Below, piece after piece: positions 16,389 through 24,082 of a DNA stretch of 64,000 bases. The stretch is from assembly GCA_944392275.1 (NCBI GenBank), contig CALXWA010000002.1:62001-126000 (forward strand). Direction: 5' to 3'. The notes under the pieces are model-generated. The model was not told the DNA's origin and did not search any database. It saw only the letters and a list, made by a program, of their open reading frames with translations. A program made the translations under genes and the position numbers. The DNA is from an uncultured Alphaproteobacteria bacterium. GTDB taxonomy: Bacteria; Pseudomonadota; Alphaproteobacteria; RF32; CAG-239. Position 1 is the first letter of the stretch; every line of letters starts with the position of its first letter.

Positions 16389-17651
16389 ATGCCTAAATTA
16401 TCTAAAAGTTTCATAAATCAAATTAAAGACCTTACCTATAAAGATAAAACCTTTACTGATGACGAAATTAAAAAATTAGCTATTCGCATCCAAGGAAATA
16501 AAAAATCTTGGATATTGACCTACAGAATGAACGGGAAACAAGAAAAAATAACTTTAGGCTCAATATTTGAACGAACTCCTGATGATATAAGGGCTGAAGC
16601 TATTGAATTACTCGATATGATAAATAAAGGCATTAACCCTAAAGACCAGTGCAATAAAGCCCTCAATATTTTAACTGTATCCGAATTATGCGACCTATAT
16701 ATGGCTGAGGGTGTAGCTCACAAGAAAGCTTCCACACTAGCAATAGATAACGGCAGAATAACGCATCATATAAAACCCATTATCGGAAATATTCGCCTTT
16801 CTGAGCTCAATACTGGGGATATAGAAAGAATGATGATAAAAATCATGAATGGGGACGTTAAATCAGCACAAGAACAGTGTAAGAAAAGAGGAAGAAGTCG
16901 TGTTACTGGCGGACACGAAGCTGCCAATAGAACAGTTCAGTTACTTAGTGCTATTTTGAATTTTGCAAGGAATAGAGAGCTCCTAGACAAGAATCCGGCT
17001 AAATTTGTAAAAAGACCTAAAACGCAAGCAAAAGAAACTTTCTTAACTCCTCAAGATATAAAACTATTAGGAGCTACTCTTAAACACCCCTTTTATTGTG
17101 ATAAAAAAGAAGCCATTAATGCAATCAAGCTTTTATTGTTAACTGGATGCAGAAAAAATGAAATTTTGTCTTTGCGCTGGGATTTTATTGATTTTGACAA
17201 TCAATGTTTTCGTTTTCCAGACACCAAGACCGGAAAACAAAATAGAGTATTTGGAACAGCAGCACTAAAACTCTTAAAAGAACTTCAATCTAAAAACCCG
17301 TCACCATGGGTATTTCCGGCAACAAAAGGCTCTGGACATTATATTGGGCTTCCCAAAATCTTTAATAGAATCTGCTCTTCCAAACTGGAGGATGATTTTG
17401 CTGATAACGCAACTACTTTTTATAAACCAGATATAACCCTTCATTCTTTAAGACATACATTTGCCAGCATATCAAATTTACTTGGTTACAACGACTTTAC
17501 CATAGCTGGAATGCTTGGGCACCACATCAGAAGCACTACTGCTCGCTATAGTCACAATGTTGACAGTGCTCTTATCTCAGCAGCAAATCAAGTATCTGAA
17601 TATATTAATAACCTCTTGGAAGGATATGACAATGAACTCATCTCAAAATAA
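16389..17651 (+). CDS. int: Tyrosine recombinase / integrase
   Basis: 420 residues, P4-type integrase with an N-terminal arm-binding (DUF4102-like) domain (residues 1-90: KSWILTYRMNGKQEKITLGSI), a SAM-like core-binding domain (about 95-200) and the catalytic domain. The active-site set is intact: R255 (LTGCRKNEILSLRW), H352-x-x-R355 (LHSLRHTFASISNLLG), H378 (GMLGHH) and nucleophile Y387 (TTARYSH). It recombines the element with tRNA-Val(GAC); the flanking 30-bp repeats are the products. The next gene overlaps its 3' end by 20 nt. Confidence 0.95.
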   Translation: MPKLSKSFINQIKDLTYKDKTFTDDEIKKLAIRIQGNKKSWILTYRMNGKQEKITLGSIFERTPDDIRAEAIELLDMINKGINPKDQCNKALNILTVSELCDLYMAEGVAHKKASTLAIDNGRITHHIKPIIGNIRLSELNTGDIERMMIKIMNGDVKSAQEQCKKRGRSRVTGGHEAANRTVQLLSAILNFARNRELLDKNPAKFVKRPKTQAKETFLTPQDIKLLGATLKHPFYCDKKEAINAIKLLLLTGCRKNEILSLRWDFIDFDNQCFRFPDTKTGKQNRVFGTAALKLLKELQSKNPSPWVFPATKGSGHYIGLPKIFNRICSSKLEDDFADNATTFYKPDITLHSLRHTFASISNLLGYNDFTIAGMLGHHIRSTTARYSHNVDSALISAANQVSEYINNLLEGYDNELISK

Positions 17652-18168
17652 AAAGTGCTATGTTAGAAAAAGAGAAAACAGTTTTGAGGATGTAACGCGC
17701 CACAAAATTTCAAGGCCCGGCTTTATAAAAACGCCAGAAGAAAATATGCAAAAATATCTTTCAGAAGTAGCTGCTGCTGAAAAAGCTCTATATAACCACT
17801 ACAATCTTGAATATAATAAACTGCTGAATGGACACAAATTAGCCATATGCTTAGCAAAAGAATTTATTCCCAGTTTTTTAGCTGAAGACTATACTCTTGG
17901 TAGGCCCAAAGAAATAGATGAGTTAGACCAGTTAGCATTATGTATATGTGTTCGTATTGTTCAACTGGAGCATGATGGAGAAAAAATATCTATAGAAAAT
18001 ATTTTAACTGAAGTAAAAAAACGCTGGAATTACTCATCTTCTGTATCGTCTCTTCGCTCTCGATATTATGAATACATGAAAAGCAAAACTTGCACTATAC
18101 TGTTTGATAGAATCAAAGATCACAAGCAAATTATGCTTGATATATTAGAAGATATTTTGAATAGGTAA
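17632..18168 (+). CDS. Hypothetical protein co-transcribed with the integrase
   Basis: 178 residues from the ATG at 17632, chosen for GGAAGG 8 nt upstream. It overlaps the integrase end, implying coupling. Polar, without membrane segments. N-terminal basic stretch (KKCYVRKRENSFEDVTRHK), a helical middle, and a C-terminal part that looks like a small helical DNA-binding fold (IENILTEVKKRWNYSSSVSSLRSRYYEYMK), which is inference. It may be a recombination directionality or regulatory partner. I do not recognise a family. Confidence 0.65.
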   Translation: MNSSQNKKCYVRKRENSFEDVTRHKISRPGFIKTPEENMQKYLSEVAAAEKALYNHYNLEYNKLLNGHKLAICLAKEFIPSFLAEDYTLGRPKEIDELDQLALCICVRIVQLEHDGEKISIENILTEVKKRWNYSSSVSSLRSRYYEYMKSKTCTILFDRIKDHKQIMLDILEDILNR

Positions 18169-18207
18169 TTTTGTACAAAAAAGATTATTCTTTTAATGTA
18201 CAAAATT
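18167..18207. promoter_or_regulatory. Inverted repeat, candidate operator
   Basis: AATTTTGTACA (18167-18177) and its exact complement TGTACAAAATT (18197-18207), 19 bp apart; the left half is also a 12-bp palindrome, TTTTGTACAAAA. It lies in the only gap between the integrase pair and the HTH gene, so it is a likely binding site for the HTH protein or another element repressor. Confidence 0.5.
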
Positions 18208-18260
18208 AGGACATCTAATCTCCTTAAAACAAATTAAAGTAAAAAATTAAGGAGAAAATC

Positions 18261-18485
18261 ATGGATACCAAATATTTTACACGCAAAGAAGCTGCGGAAT
18301 ACTTATCAAACACTTTAGGCTTACCTACTAGTCCTAAAACTTTGGCAAAATTAGCAACCATTGGCGGCGGCCCAGAATACCAGCGCTTTGGGAATAGACG
18401 TGTTGTCTATAAACTAACATCTATCACAAAATGGGCTCAAGCAAAACTCTCCAAGCCTATTTTTAACACCTCTCAAGAACTTTAA
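18261..18485 (+). CDS. Excisionase-like helix-turn-helix protein
   Basis: 74 residues with a winged-helix MerR/AlpA-type DNA-binding fold: YFTRKEAAEYLSNTLGLPTSPKTLAKLATIGGGPEYQRFGNRRVVYKLTSITKWAQAKL. The arrangement (helix-turn-helix, then GGGPxYxRFGNRRVVY and W) is typical of Xis/AlpA proteins carried by integrative elements, which steer excision or activate int. It has a good AAGGAGA ribosome site. Confidence 0.82.
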   Translation: MDTKYFTRKEAAEYLSNTLGLPTSPKTLAKLATIGGGPEYQRFGNRRVVYKLTSITKWAQAKLSKPIFNTSQEL

Positions 18486-18565
18486 TCCAATCACCAACAA
18501 AATTGATTTCTCGCTCTTCTATCTTTTGATTGAGGATATGGTTGACATACTTTTTAGGTAACGAT

Positions 18566-19204
18566 ATGGCAAAAAAGAAAAAAAATTATACTGATTGGAG
18601 AGAGCTTGAAGACCAAGCAGACAAAGTGGTTGCAAGTATTCTTAGCCGAACAAAAATAGCATCATCTTCAGTTGAGTTAAAAAATTATATTTATTATAAA
18701 TTACCTCGTTGGAGAGATTTAGCTCAATGGCTAAAACTTTCTATACTGTTCCGTTGCGTTTTGAACACTCAAGAGTATTCAGCTTTCACTTTAAGGTTTT
18801 CCCGAGCTAAGATAGAAAAAGCTTTAAAAACCTCTAAAAACACTCTTTCAGACTATCTGAGAAGACGAATCTCGCAATCTATGAAAAACAAGCTTGGATT
18901 TGTTCCTGAATATCTGTTTGGAATACATCTTGACAGCTCTACAAGTTTTCATATTCACGGAATTATCAAGATTGAACATAATGAAAAAGCTATAAGAGAA
19001 GCTCTGAAATTAGCTGCCTTTGGAGTTAATTACCAAAAACAGAAGATACACCGCAGTATTTTATGTTTCAGAGAGTTATTTTCATCAGTAGGCTGGCTTC
19101 GATACATATTTAAGTATAAAAACTTTGATGAGGCCATTTATCAAAGCAGGACCTTATCTCAACGAACTCAACGTTTTTATGAGAGTATTCGCAATAAATT
19201 ATAA
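18566..19204 (+). CDS. Probable HUH rolling-circle replication (Rep) protein
   Basis: 212 residues from the ATG at 18566 (an upstream in-frame ATG at 18530 has no better ribosome site). After a basic N-terminus and a helical segment there is FGIHLDSSTSFHIHGIIKI: H129-I130-H131 fits the metal-binding HUH motif between hydrophobic strands, and LRYIFKYK (Y180-x-x-K183) fits the catalytic Tyr motif III. In RCR Rep proteins these residues nick and rejoin the origin. In a phage-gene-less integrative element it may replicate the excised circle, in the manner of YagK/YfjJ or Gp2-type proteins of satellites and filamentous phages. Family assignment is by motif only. Confidence 0.6.
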   Translation: MAKKKKNYTDWRELEDQADKVVASILSRTKIASSSVELKNYIYYKLPRWRDLAQWLKLSILFRCVLNTQEYSAFTLRFSRAKIEKALKTSKNTLSDYLRRRISQSMKNKLGFVPEYLFGIHLDSSTSFHIHGIIKIEHNEKAIREALKLAAFGVNYQKQKIHRSILCFRELFSSVGWLRYIFKYKNFDEAIYQSRTLSQRTQRFYESIRNKL

Positions 19205-19205
19205 A

Positions 19206-19248
19206 AACAAAAGAGCTTGGACCGCCAAGAGTCAAAAGCTCTTTTGTT
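19206..19248. terminator. Bidirectional terminator after rep
   Basis: Stem AACAAAAGAGCTT/AAGCTCTTTTGTT around a 17-nt loop, between the convergent rep and lipoprotein genes. Confidence 0.75.
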
Positions 19249-19260
19249 AAATATTATTTA

Positions 19261-19557
19261 TCATTTTTCACATTTATAAGCTGTTGCTGAGACAATATTC
19301 ATTACAAATGTATCTTTATTTATTTTTAGAAAATCAGCTTTAAGATTTTTTGCATTTTCTTGCAGGTACATAACTTTTTCATAAACAGTTCCCCCGGCAG
19401 GAATAATAAAGGCTATTTCTTTAGCTTTACATTGTGGCATTTGGTCATAATACATTGGAACACTCCATTCATCTGAAATTTTTGTTCCTAAGGGCACGAC
19501 TATTGCTGATGCGCAAGCACTTAATAAAAATGGAATCAAACAAAAAAGTTTTTTCAT
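19261..19557 (-). CDS. Small element-borne lipoprotein
   Basis: 98 residues from the ATG at 19557, preceded by GAGGTGAG. Signal peptide with lipobox LLSAC, so the mature protein is lipid-anchored at the envelope. The remainder is a small alpha/beta domain with four Cys in all (one acylated, then YYDQMPQCKAKEIAF and the C-terminal YKCEK). No family recognised. It starts 12 nt after the upstream membrane-protein gene, so the pair is an operon; similar small envelope proteins on mobile elements sometimes act in exclusion, which is only a guess here. Confidence 0.65.
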   Translation of the reverse strand: MKKLFCLIPFLLSACASAIVVPLGTKISDEWSVPMYYDQMPQCKAKEIAFIIPAGGTVYEKVMYLQENAKNLKADFLKINKDTFVMNIVSATAYKCEK

Positions 19558-19569
19558 ACTCACCTCACA

Positions 19570-19926
19570 TTAATTTATACAATCAATATCTTCGATATAA
19601 GCCCAACGATTGACTTTTTCACTATTAACTTGAGAGAATCTTGATACGAGCACATCTCCATTTTTCATACAAAATAAAGCCATTCTTTGTTCATCTGAAG
19701 ACCAGCATTTATTATTATTCCAAATAGAACGTCCATATTGGAATTTACATGACGCTTTTTTATAATTTTTTACCTGCTCAGCCATTTTATCTATTCGTAA
19801 TTGGTTATATGCTCCCCAAATAAAAGTAACAATAAATAATGCTTGATATGGAGAAAGCCATCTTAAATGAACAAACAGTAATGAAACAATTATAATGGCA
19901 AGAAAACTATACCTCTTTACAGACAT
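19570..19926 (-). CDS. Small membrane protein of the element
   Basis: 118 residues from the ATG at 19926, chosen for GGGGAGGTGAG. Two hydrophobic segments at the N-terminus (YSFLAIIIVSLLFVHL and PYQALFIVTFIWGAY) form a hairpin, followed by a soluble domain of about 75 residues with three Cys (ASCKFQYGRSIWNNNKCWSSDEQRMALFCMKNG). First gene of the two-gene minus-strand operon with the lipoprotein. I do not recognise it. Confidence 0.6.
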   Translation of the reverse strand: MSVKRYSFLAIIIVSLLFVHLRWLSPYQALFIVTFIWGAYNQLRIDKMAEQVKNYKKASCKFQYGRSIWNNNKCWSSDEQRMALFCMKNGDVLVSRFSQVNSEKVNRWAYIEDIDCIN

Positions 19927-20227
19927 ACTCACCTCCCCTTTGTTATACACAAAAAAAGCCGCCCTGATGAAGTGGCGACTGGAAGTTGGTAACTACAATA
20001 AGATAGTGCGACATATTAACTGGATACAGCTTATTTTGCCGCCTTCCAGTCATAAGACTTTCAGGCATGCAAAATTTCGTCTTTACACAGACGCTTATTG
20101 AGAGGTTACCACACCCCAAAACAATCATCATTTGTTTCGTTATAAGAGTAACTATAACTATATTATTATGCAAGCTATTTTTAGATAAAATGAAAAGATA
20201 AGTCGAGCTATAAAAAGAGGGGATACT
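19927..20227. other. Non-coding divergent region with inverted repeats
   Basis: About 300 bp between divergent genes, no convincing ORF. It holds a 9-bp inverted repeat, GACTGGAAG (19977-19985) and CTTCCAGTC (20043-20051), a GCCGCC...GGCG pair near the left edge, and a hairpin CGTCT-TTACAC-AGACG (20070-20085). It could be a replication origin for the nearby Rep candidate, a regulatory RNA, or only promoters. Confidence 0.4.
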
Positions 20228-20404
20228 TTGATATTATTTTTGACTCTTTGGTTTACTTTTCATATTATTTGTTTAATTTTATTAATCAATATCAACAATG
20301 AGTTGTGGCTAGTTAATAAAGATGAAGAAAATATATTCTTTGTGCCTAAAAAGGTTAGTTGGAGTAGAATTACAGCTATTACCTCATACCGAAAATCGGA
20401 ATAA
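20228..20404 (+). CDS. Possible small membrane protein, TTG start
   Basis: 58 residues. TTG start at 20228 with GAGGGG 5 nt upstream. One long hydrophobic helix (LILFLTLWFTFHIICLILLI), then a polar tail (NNELWLVNKDEENIFFVPKKVSWSRITAITSYR). It lies 65 bp before the coiled-coil membrane gene on the same strand. The start codon and size make it tentative. Confidence 0.4.
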   Translation: MILFLTLWFTFHIICLILLININNELWLVNKDEENIFFVPKKVSWSRITAITSYRKSE

Positions 20405-20469
20405 AGACATGCTTGAGAAATCCAGCCTCCTGCAAACAGAAATCAAAGAAAAACTTAAAGAGATATAAT

Positions 20470-21600
20470 ATGTTAGACGATGATTTTTACAGTATTAGAA
20501 ACCTATATGAAAAAATAAATATTCTTCTTCCTTATTGTTCTGAAGATACTATTAAAAGGGTATTGGATTTTAAATTTTATTTACAGACAGAAGCTAAAAA
20601 CAGAGACAATGCATTTGCTCGAGAAATAGATAAATATAACGACATAGAGCATAGCATATTATATACTCTAACAACAAAAGAAAGAACTACTGTATTGAGA
20701 AAGCTTAAAAATATAGATAGAAGAAATGAGCTTAAAAATATTTCAACAGAAGGACCAAATTTAGAGGTATTGGCTAATAAAGTAAATAATTTAGAAAGAA
20801 CAATACTTCCCCTTATAGAGCGTCCTAAGTTATACGAAGCTAGAGCCGAAGAAAAGATAAAAGTAGCAGAGTCCAAAATTGAACAAATGAGTAGAGAAAT
20901 AGACAAATTACTTGGTGTTGTAGGGAAGAATTATGGAGTTGCAGAACAAATTCAAATAATTAATAAAAATAGCGAAGATATTGAAAAAATTAAGCAACAA
21001 GCCCAGGCTGCACTAAATAAAATAATTACAGTTTCAATAGCTGAACACTACCAAGAAGCCAAAGCTGAGTATACTTTAAATTTATCTAAGGTAAAATACA
21101 GTAATAATAAAAATAAATTTATTAAATATTCTTATAATGCAACTGTTTGGTTATTAAATATATTTAAAAGAATTTTTCAAAAAGATGTTTTATTATACGC
21201 AGGCTTTATTATTTCATTATTTTTACTTGCTATATCATACCTTATATTAATAGCTTTAGAATCTACATCTTACAGAGATATAGCATTAACAATACCTTTA
21301 ATTTGGTTAACTTGGTTTTTCCAACGAAAAATTAATACAAGGGAAAAGCTATATGAAATTTATAATCACAAACAAAAAGTCATGGAAACATATATTGCAT
21401 TTATGAATAGCGAATACAGTATCAAGTCCAATAATGATTTTGAAGAAGTGATTTTAAATACAATAAAAAAAGACCCTAGTGATTGTATTGGCAAAGACAA
21501 TACGACCATTATCGAAGCTGTTTTAGATAAATTGAGGGGCTTATTCATTACGGCAAAAGCAAAGAGAATAATTAAAGATGAAATTGATTTAGATAAATAA
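20470..21600 (+). CDS. Coiled-coil membrane protein of unknown function
   Basis: 376 residues from the ATG at 20470 (AAAGAG upstream; the frame is open to 20413). Residues 1-190 are a long, highly charged alpha-helical and coiled-coil region (LEVLANKVNNLERTI, EEKIKVAESKIEQMSREIDKLLG, IEKIKQQAQAALNKI). Two closely spaced membrane helices follow (VLLYAGFIISLFLLAISYLILIAL and SYRDIALTIPLIWLTWFFQ), then a helical tail of about 100 residues. The layout, a cytoplasmic coiled coil plus a membrane hairpin, resembles membrane effectors or sensors of defence systems, but I recognise no domain. It is convergent with the GHKL-STAS-membrane operon, and both may be cargo. Confidence 0.7.
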   Translation: MLDDDFYSIRNLYEKINILLPYCSEDTIKRVLDFKFYLQTEAKNRDNAFAREIDKYNDIEHSILYTLTTKERTTVLRKLKNIDRRNELKNISTEGPNLEVLANKVNNLERTILPLIERPKLYEARAEEKIKVAESKIEQMSREIDKLLGVVGKNYGVAEQIQIINKNSEDIEKIKQQAQAALNKIITVSIAEHYQEAKAEYTLNLSKVKYSNNKNKFIKYSYNATVWLLNIFKRIFQKDVLLYAGFIISLFLLAISYLILIALESTSYRDIALTIPLIWLTWFFQRKINTREKLYEIYNHKQKVMETYIAFMNSEYSIKSNNDFEEVILNTIKKDPSDCIGKDNTTIIEAVLDKLRGLFITAKAKRIIKDEIDLDK

Positions 21601-21653
21601 GGAAGGAAATAGCCTCTTATGTTTAAATAAAAAAAATAAGTCGAACCACAAAA

Positions 21654-21684
21654 AACAAAAAATGAATTAATTTCATTTTTGTTA
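21654..21684. terminator. Bidirectional terminator between convergent cargo genes
   Basis: AAAAATGAA-TTAAT-TTCATTTTT stem flanked by A and T tracts; an AT-only structure, so weaker than the chromosomal terminators. Confidence 0.55.
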
Positions 21685-22272
21685 ACATTTATCACGAATT
21701 TTTTGAATTATTTGTACTAATTTATCTTTTTCCTTTACTACGCTATCATGTAGCATTTGAGCGGATTTCTTGAAATTTTCTTGATTCTGCGAAGTTTGTT
21801 TTATGTTTTGAAGTAGATGTGAAAATTTAGGATATATGTTCTCTTCAATATCTTCATTAAATGTTTTTTTATGTGAACTTTTAAAGTGTTGGTCCACATT
21901 TCCTAATTTACTAGCTATCATACTAAATACGGAGGTTGCAATTTCTTGAATATGTTCTACCTTTTGAGTTATTTTATCCAATCCTTCATTAATTGTCATT
22001 TTTTGAAGAATATCTATATTAACAATAACTTCATCCATTTTCTCTAATTGGTTTACTAGAGAGCTTACATAAATCATATAGCCAAAATCTTTATTCCGTT
22101 TTTGATATTTTTCATAAAATCCATACAAACTTAATAAAGCGGCATACCAAGCAATCCAATCTATATTGTTTATACAATTAATATAAGCTTCCGGTAAAGA
22201 TAAAAGGCTTGCCAGGACAGGAACACATGCGGCTAATACTAAAAGCAAGAACAGAAAAAACAACTTTATCAT
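21682..22272 (-). CDS. Membrane-anchored coiled-coil protein, third gene of the GHKL-STAS set
   Basis: 196 residues from the ATG at 22272, which forms an ATGA overlap with the STAS-like gene stop; in-frame starts at 22281 (ATG) and 22287 (TTG) are alternatives. N-terminal hydrophobic segment LFFLFLLLVLAACVPVLASLL (either a membrane helix or, because of LAAC, a lipoprotein signal), a second hydrophobic segment INNIDWIAWYAALLSLYGFY, then about 130 residues of amphipathic helix (LVNQLEKMDEVIVNIDILQKM...IQEIATSVFSMIASKL). Likely the membrane output or sensor of the three-gene module. No known domain. Confidence 0.68.
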   Translation of the reverse strand: MIKLFFLFLLLVLAACVPVLASLLSLPEAYINCINNIDWIAWYAALLSLYGFYEKYQKRNKDFGYMIYVSSLVNQLEKMDEVIVNIDILQKMTINEGLDKITQKVEHIQEIATSVFSMIASKLGNVDQHFKSSHKKTFNEDIEENIYPKFSHLLQNIKQTSQNQENFKKSAQMLHDSVVKEKDKLVQIIQKIRDKC

Positions 22273-22577
22273 CTTGCGCATTTCCAATCTTCTACACCAG
22301 ATAAAATTTGTTTTTGTATAATTTCTCTTGTACTTTTAAAATGGTACTTGCGAAAAAAACCATCCTCACCTAGCGTATCTAAACTTTTAGAAAACAACCC
22401 CAAAAAAAATGATGGTGTAAATGTTACTATATAATCAGGAATAATGACATCTATACTGTCTGAGTTTTTATCAAGTTCATCCAACTTAAATTTTTCCCTA
22501 GCATCAGCTCCCTTAACCTTACTTCCGAGAACTGTGGTCCTTTCCTGTGTTAATATCTCTAAATTAATTACAGTCAT
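22269..22577 (-). CDS. STAS-like protein (DUF4325 type)
   Basis: 102 residues. The core strand-helix DVIIPDYIVTFTPSFFLGLFSKSLDTLGEDGFFRKYHF fits the DUF4325 STAS-like family, in which a strand ending in a Ser precedes a helix, as in anti-anti-sigma factors (the candidate Ser is in TPSFF). STAS proteins pair with GHKL anti-sigma-type kinases that bind or phosphorylate them. Here the gene overlaps the GHKL gene by 14 nt and the following membrane gene by a few nt, so tight stoichiometry is implied. Phosphorylation at this Ser is inference. Confidence 0.7.
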   Translation of the reverse strand: MTVINLEILTQERTTVLGSKVKGADAREKFKLDELDKNSDSIDVIIPDYIVTFTPSFFLGLFSKSLDTLGEDGFFRKYHFKSTREIIQKQILSGVEDWKCAR

Positions 22578-23955
22578 TGTTTTTTACCTTTTTTTGTAAA
22601 GATTCTGCATCTAGCATGAATCTTGTTGTTATTATAGTTCCTGGAAATGCTTTATGCAATAAGTAAGCGTATTTTTTGTCTGGTTCAATTGTTCTATCTT
22701 GTTTTAAATTAAACCATTGATAGTTTTTATTATTGCTTAATTTTACTGCATTTCCATATTTATCAGAAAACTTAATACAAACATTTCCTGAAATTATAGC
22801 TATCTGAGGTTTATCTTCCGAGATGCTGGTATCTCCTATTTCATTAATAAATTTTACCATCCTTAACATACCTATTCCACCTCTGCTATCTTTGTAGTTC
22901 TCTCTAGTAGAACCATCTTGCAAAGCATAAACCGTAGCCAATATGTTTGATGATATATTCTTGTGCATTTTAATATATGCGTCTAATTCTTGTTTTACAG
23001 AATCATTGGTTGTCGATAAAATAGATTCATAAATTGGCATACCTGTATTTATAAAGGAAAGGCTACAAAAGTATTTTCCATCCCTATATTCCATAAATGA
23101 AGTCATATACCAATTTCCTTCTTCTCCTTTTACACTATGTCTTTGAGCATTTTCTAAAATTTCAATAGTAAAGGATGTGACGTTCACACACCCTTCATCA
23201 CTTAGCGCCATTGGAGGGTCTAGCTGTATAAGCCATTCATTTATCTTTTCTACTAATCGTGTTGCACTTACGTCTAACGTTGTTACATTTTGATTTTCAA
23301 CTAATGTTCTTCTAGGTTTCATAATTGGAGGCAAGGCTATCACATTCCTATCATCCGCATTAGGTAGCCTCATATCCATGAATTTATCTAAATCTAAACC
23401 TTTTATAACATTAGAAACTCTATTGCTAATTTTCCCTCCTCGAATATACGGATACATATCTTTCTTTACAATTCCCCATAATAAATATGGAGCAATATCA
23501 TATATTCTATCATCAACAAAATCAGCAAAGGCTTCTAATATTTTAGGTTCATATTCTGCAAATTTATAGAACATATCTAGTGTTTCATTAGGATAATCAA
23601 TAAAAGAAAAGTGCTGTATCGTGATACGATTTTGCAGTTTTTTCCTTTTATATCCTTTTTTCCATTCCTTTCCCCTTTGTGAATTAAAGAAATCTAGAAT
23701 TTCAGATGGTTTAGCCTCATCATACAATCTAGCCATCTGAGACCTCAACAAAGGAATATGCTCTATTCTTTTATTTGGATATTTTTTTAGTATTAATTTT
23801 CTATCAACAGAATGAATTTTATTTTTATGGAGATGTCTTCTATTTCTTTTTTTTATGTTCTCTCTTATATTTGCAAATTCTTCACTACTTAATTGTGCTA
23901 ATTGTGTGTGTGATAATTTAGATAATTTAGGAGGAAAAGATATTATATCAGTCAT
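22564..23955 (-). CDS. GHKL (HATPase_c) ATP-binding protein with novel N-terminal region
   Basis: 463 residues. The C-terminal half has the GHKL boxes: N-box TIEILENAQRHS (about residue 270), G1-like SFINTGMPIYESI, and a G2 motif DSRGGIGMLRMVKFINEIG (about 354-372), followed by strands ending near CIKFS. It lacks a DHp phospho-His domain, so it is not a classical sensor kinase but closer to RsbW/SpoIIAB-like or standalone HATPase proteins. The N-terminal 200 residues are unrecognised: a very basic stretch (IKKRNRRHLHKNKIHSVDRK), then a helical region. First gene of the three-gene minus-strand module. It may sense a trigger and control the STAS partner and the membrane protein. Confidence 0.75.
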   Translation of the reverse strand: MTDIISFPPKLSKLSHTQLAQLSSEEFANIRENIKKRNRRHLHKNKIHSVDRKLILKKYPNKRIEHIPLLRSQMARLYDEAKPSEILDFFNSQRGKEWKKGYKRKKLQNRITIQHFSFIDYPNETLDMFYKFAEYEPKILEAFADFVDDRIYDIAPYLLWGIVKKDMYPYIRGGKISNRVSNVIKGLDLDKFMDMRLPNADDRNVIALPPIMKPRRTLVENQNVTTLDVSATRLVEKINEWLIQLDPPMALSDEGCVNVTSFTIEILENAQRHSVKGEEGNWYMTSFMEYRDGKYFCSLSFINTGMPIYESILSTTNDSVKQELDAYIKMHKNISSNILATVYALQDGSTRENYKDSRGGIGMLRMVKFINEIGDTSISEDKPQIAIISGNVCIKFSDKYGNAVKLSNNKNYQWFNLKQDRTIEPDKKYAYLLHKAFPGTIITTRFMLDAESLQKKVKNNDCN

Positions 23956-24016
23956 AGCATTCTCAGTTTTTATTATACTATACGATAAAAATTTATTTAT
24001 TCAATAAGTAAATTCT

Positions 24017-24036
24017 GTTACCTATGTGTTACCTAA
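24017..24036 (+). repeat. Double GTTACCTA site, right end
   Basis: GTTACCTATGTGTTACCTAA, one mismatch from 16360-16379 and in the same orientation, 66 bp inside the attR core. Probable integrase arm-binding site. Confidence 0.6.
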
Positions 24037-24041
24037 AACAA

Positions 24042-24074
24042 AAGGCTTTCTGGGTATAAAACCCTGAAAGCCTT
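24042..24074. terminator. Strong terminator next to tRNA-Val (brought by the element)
   Basis: AAGGCTTTC-t-GGGT-ataaa-ACCC-t-GAAAGCCTT, an almost perfect 13-bp stem with T-rich flanks on both sides. In the minus direction it terminates tRNA-Val; it replaces the original terminator left behind at 16043-16071. Confidence 0.8.
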
Positions 24075-24082
24075 GATTTTAT

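Noticed and set aside
21682..23955. Classical SpoIIA-type sigma factor partner switch
   Set aside because: No sigma factor or anti-sigma target lies in the operon or element; the third gene is a membrane protein.
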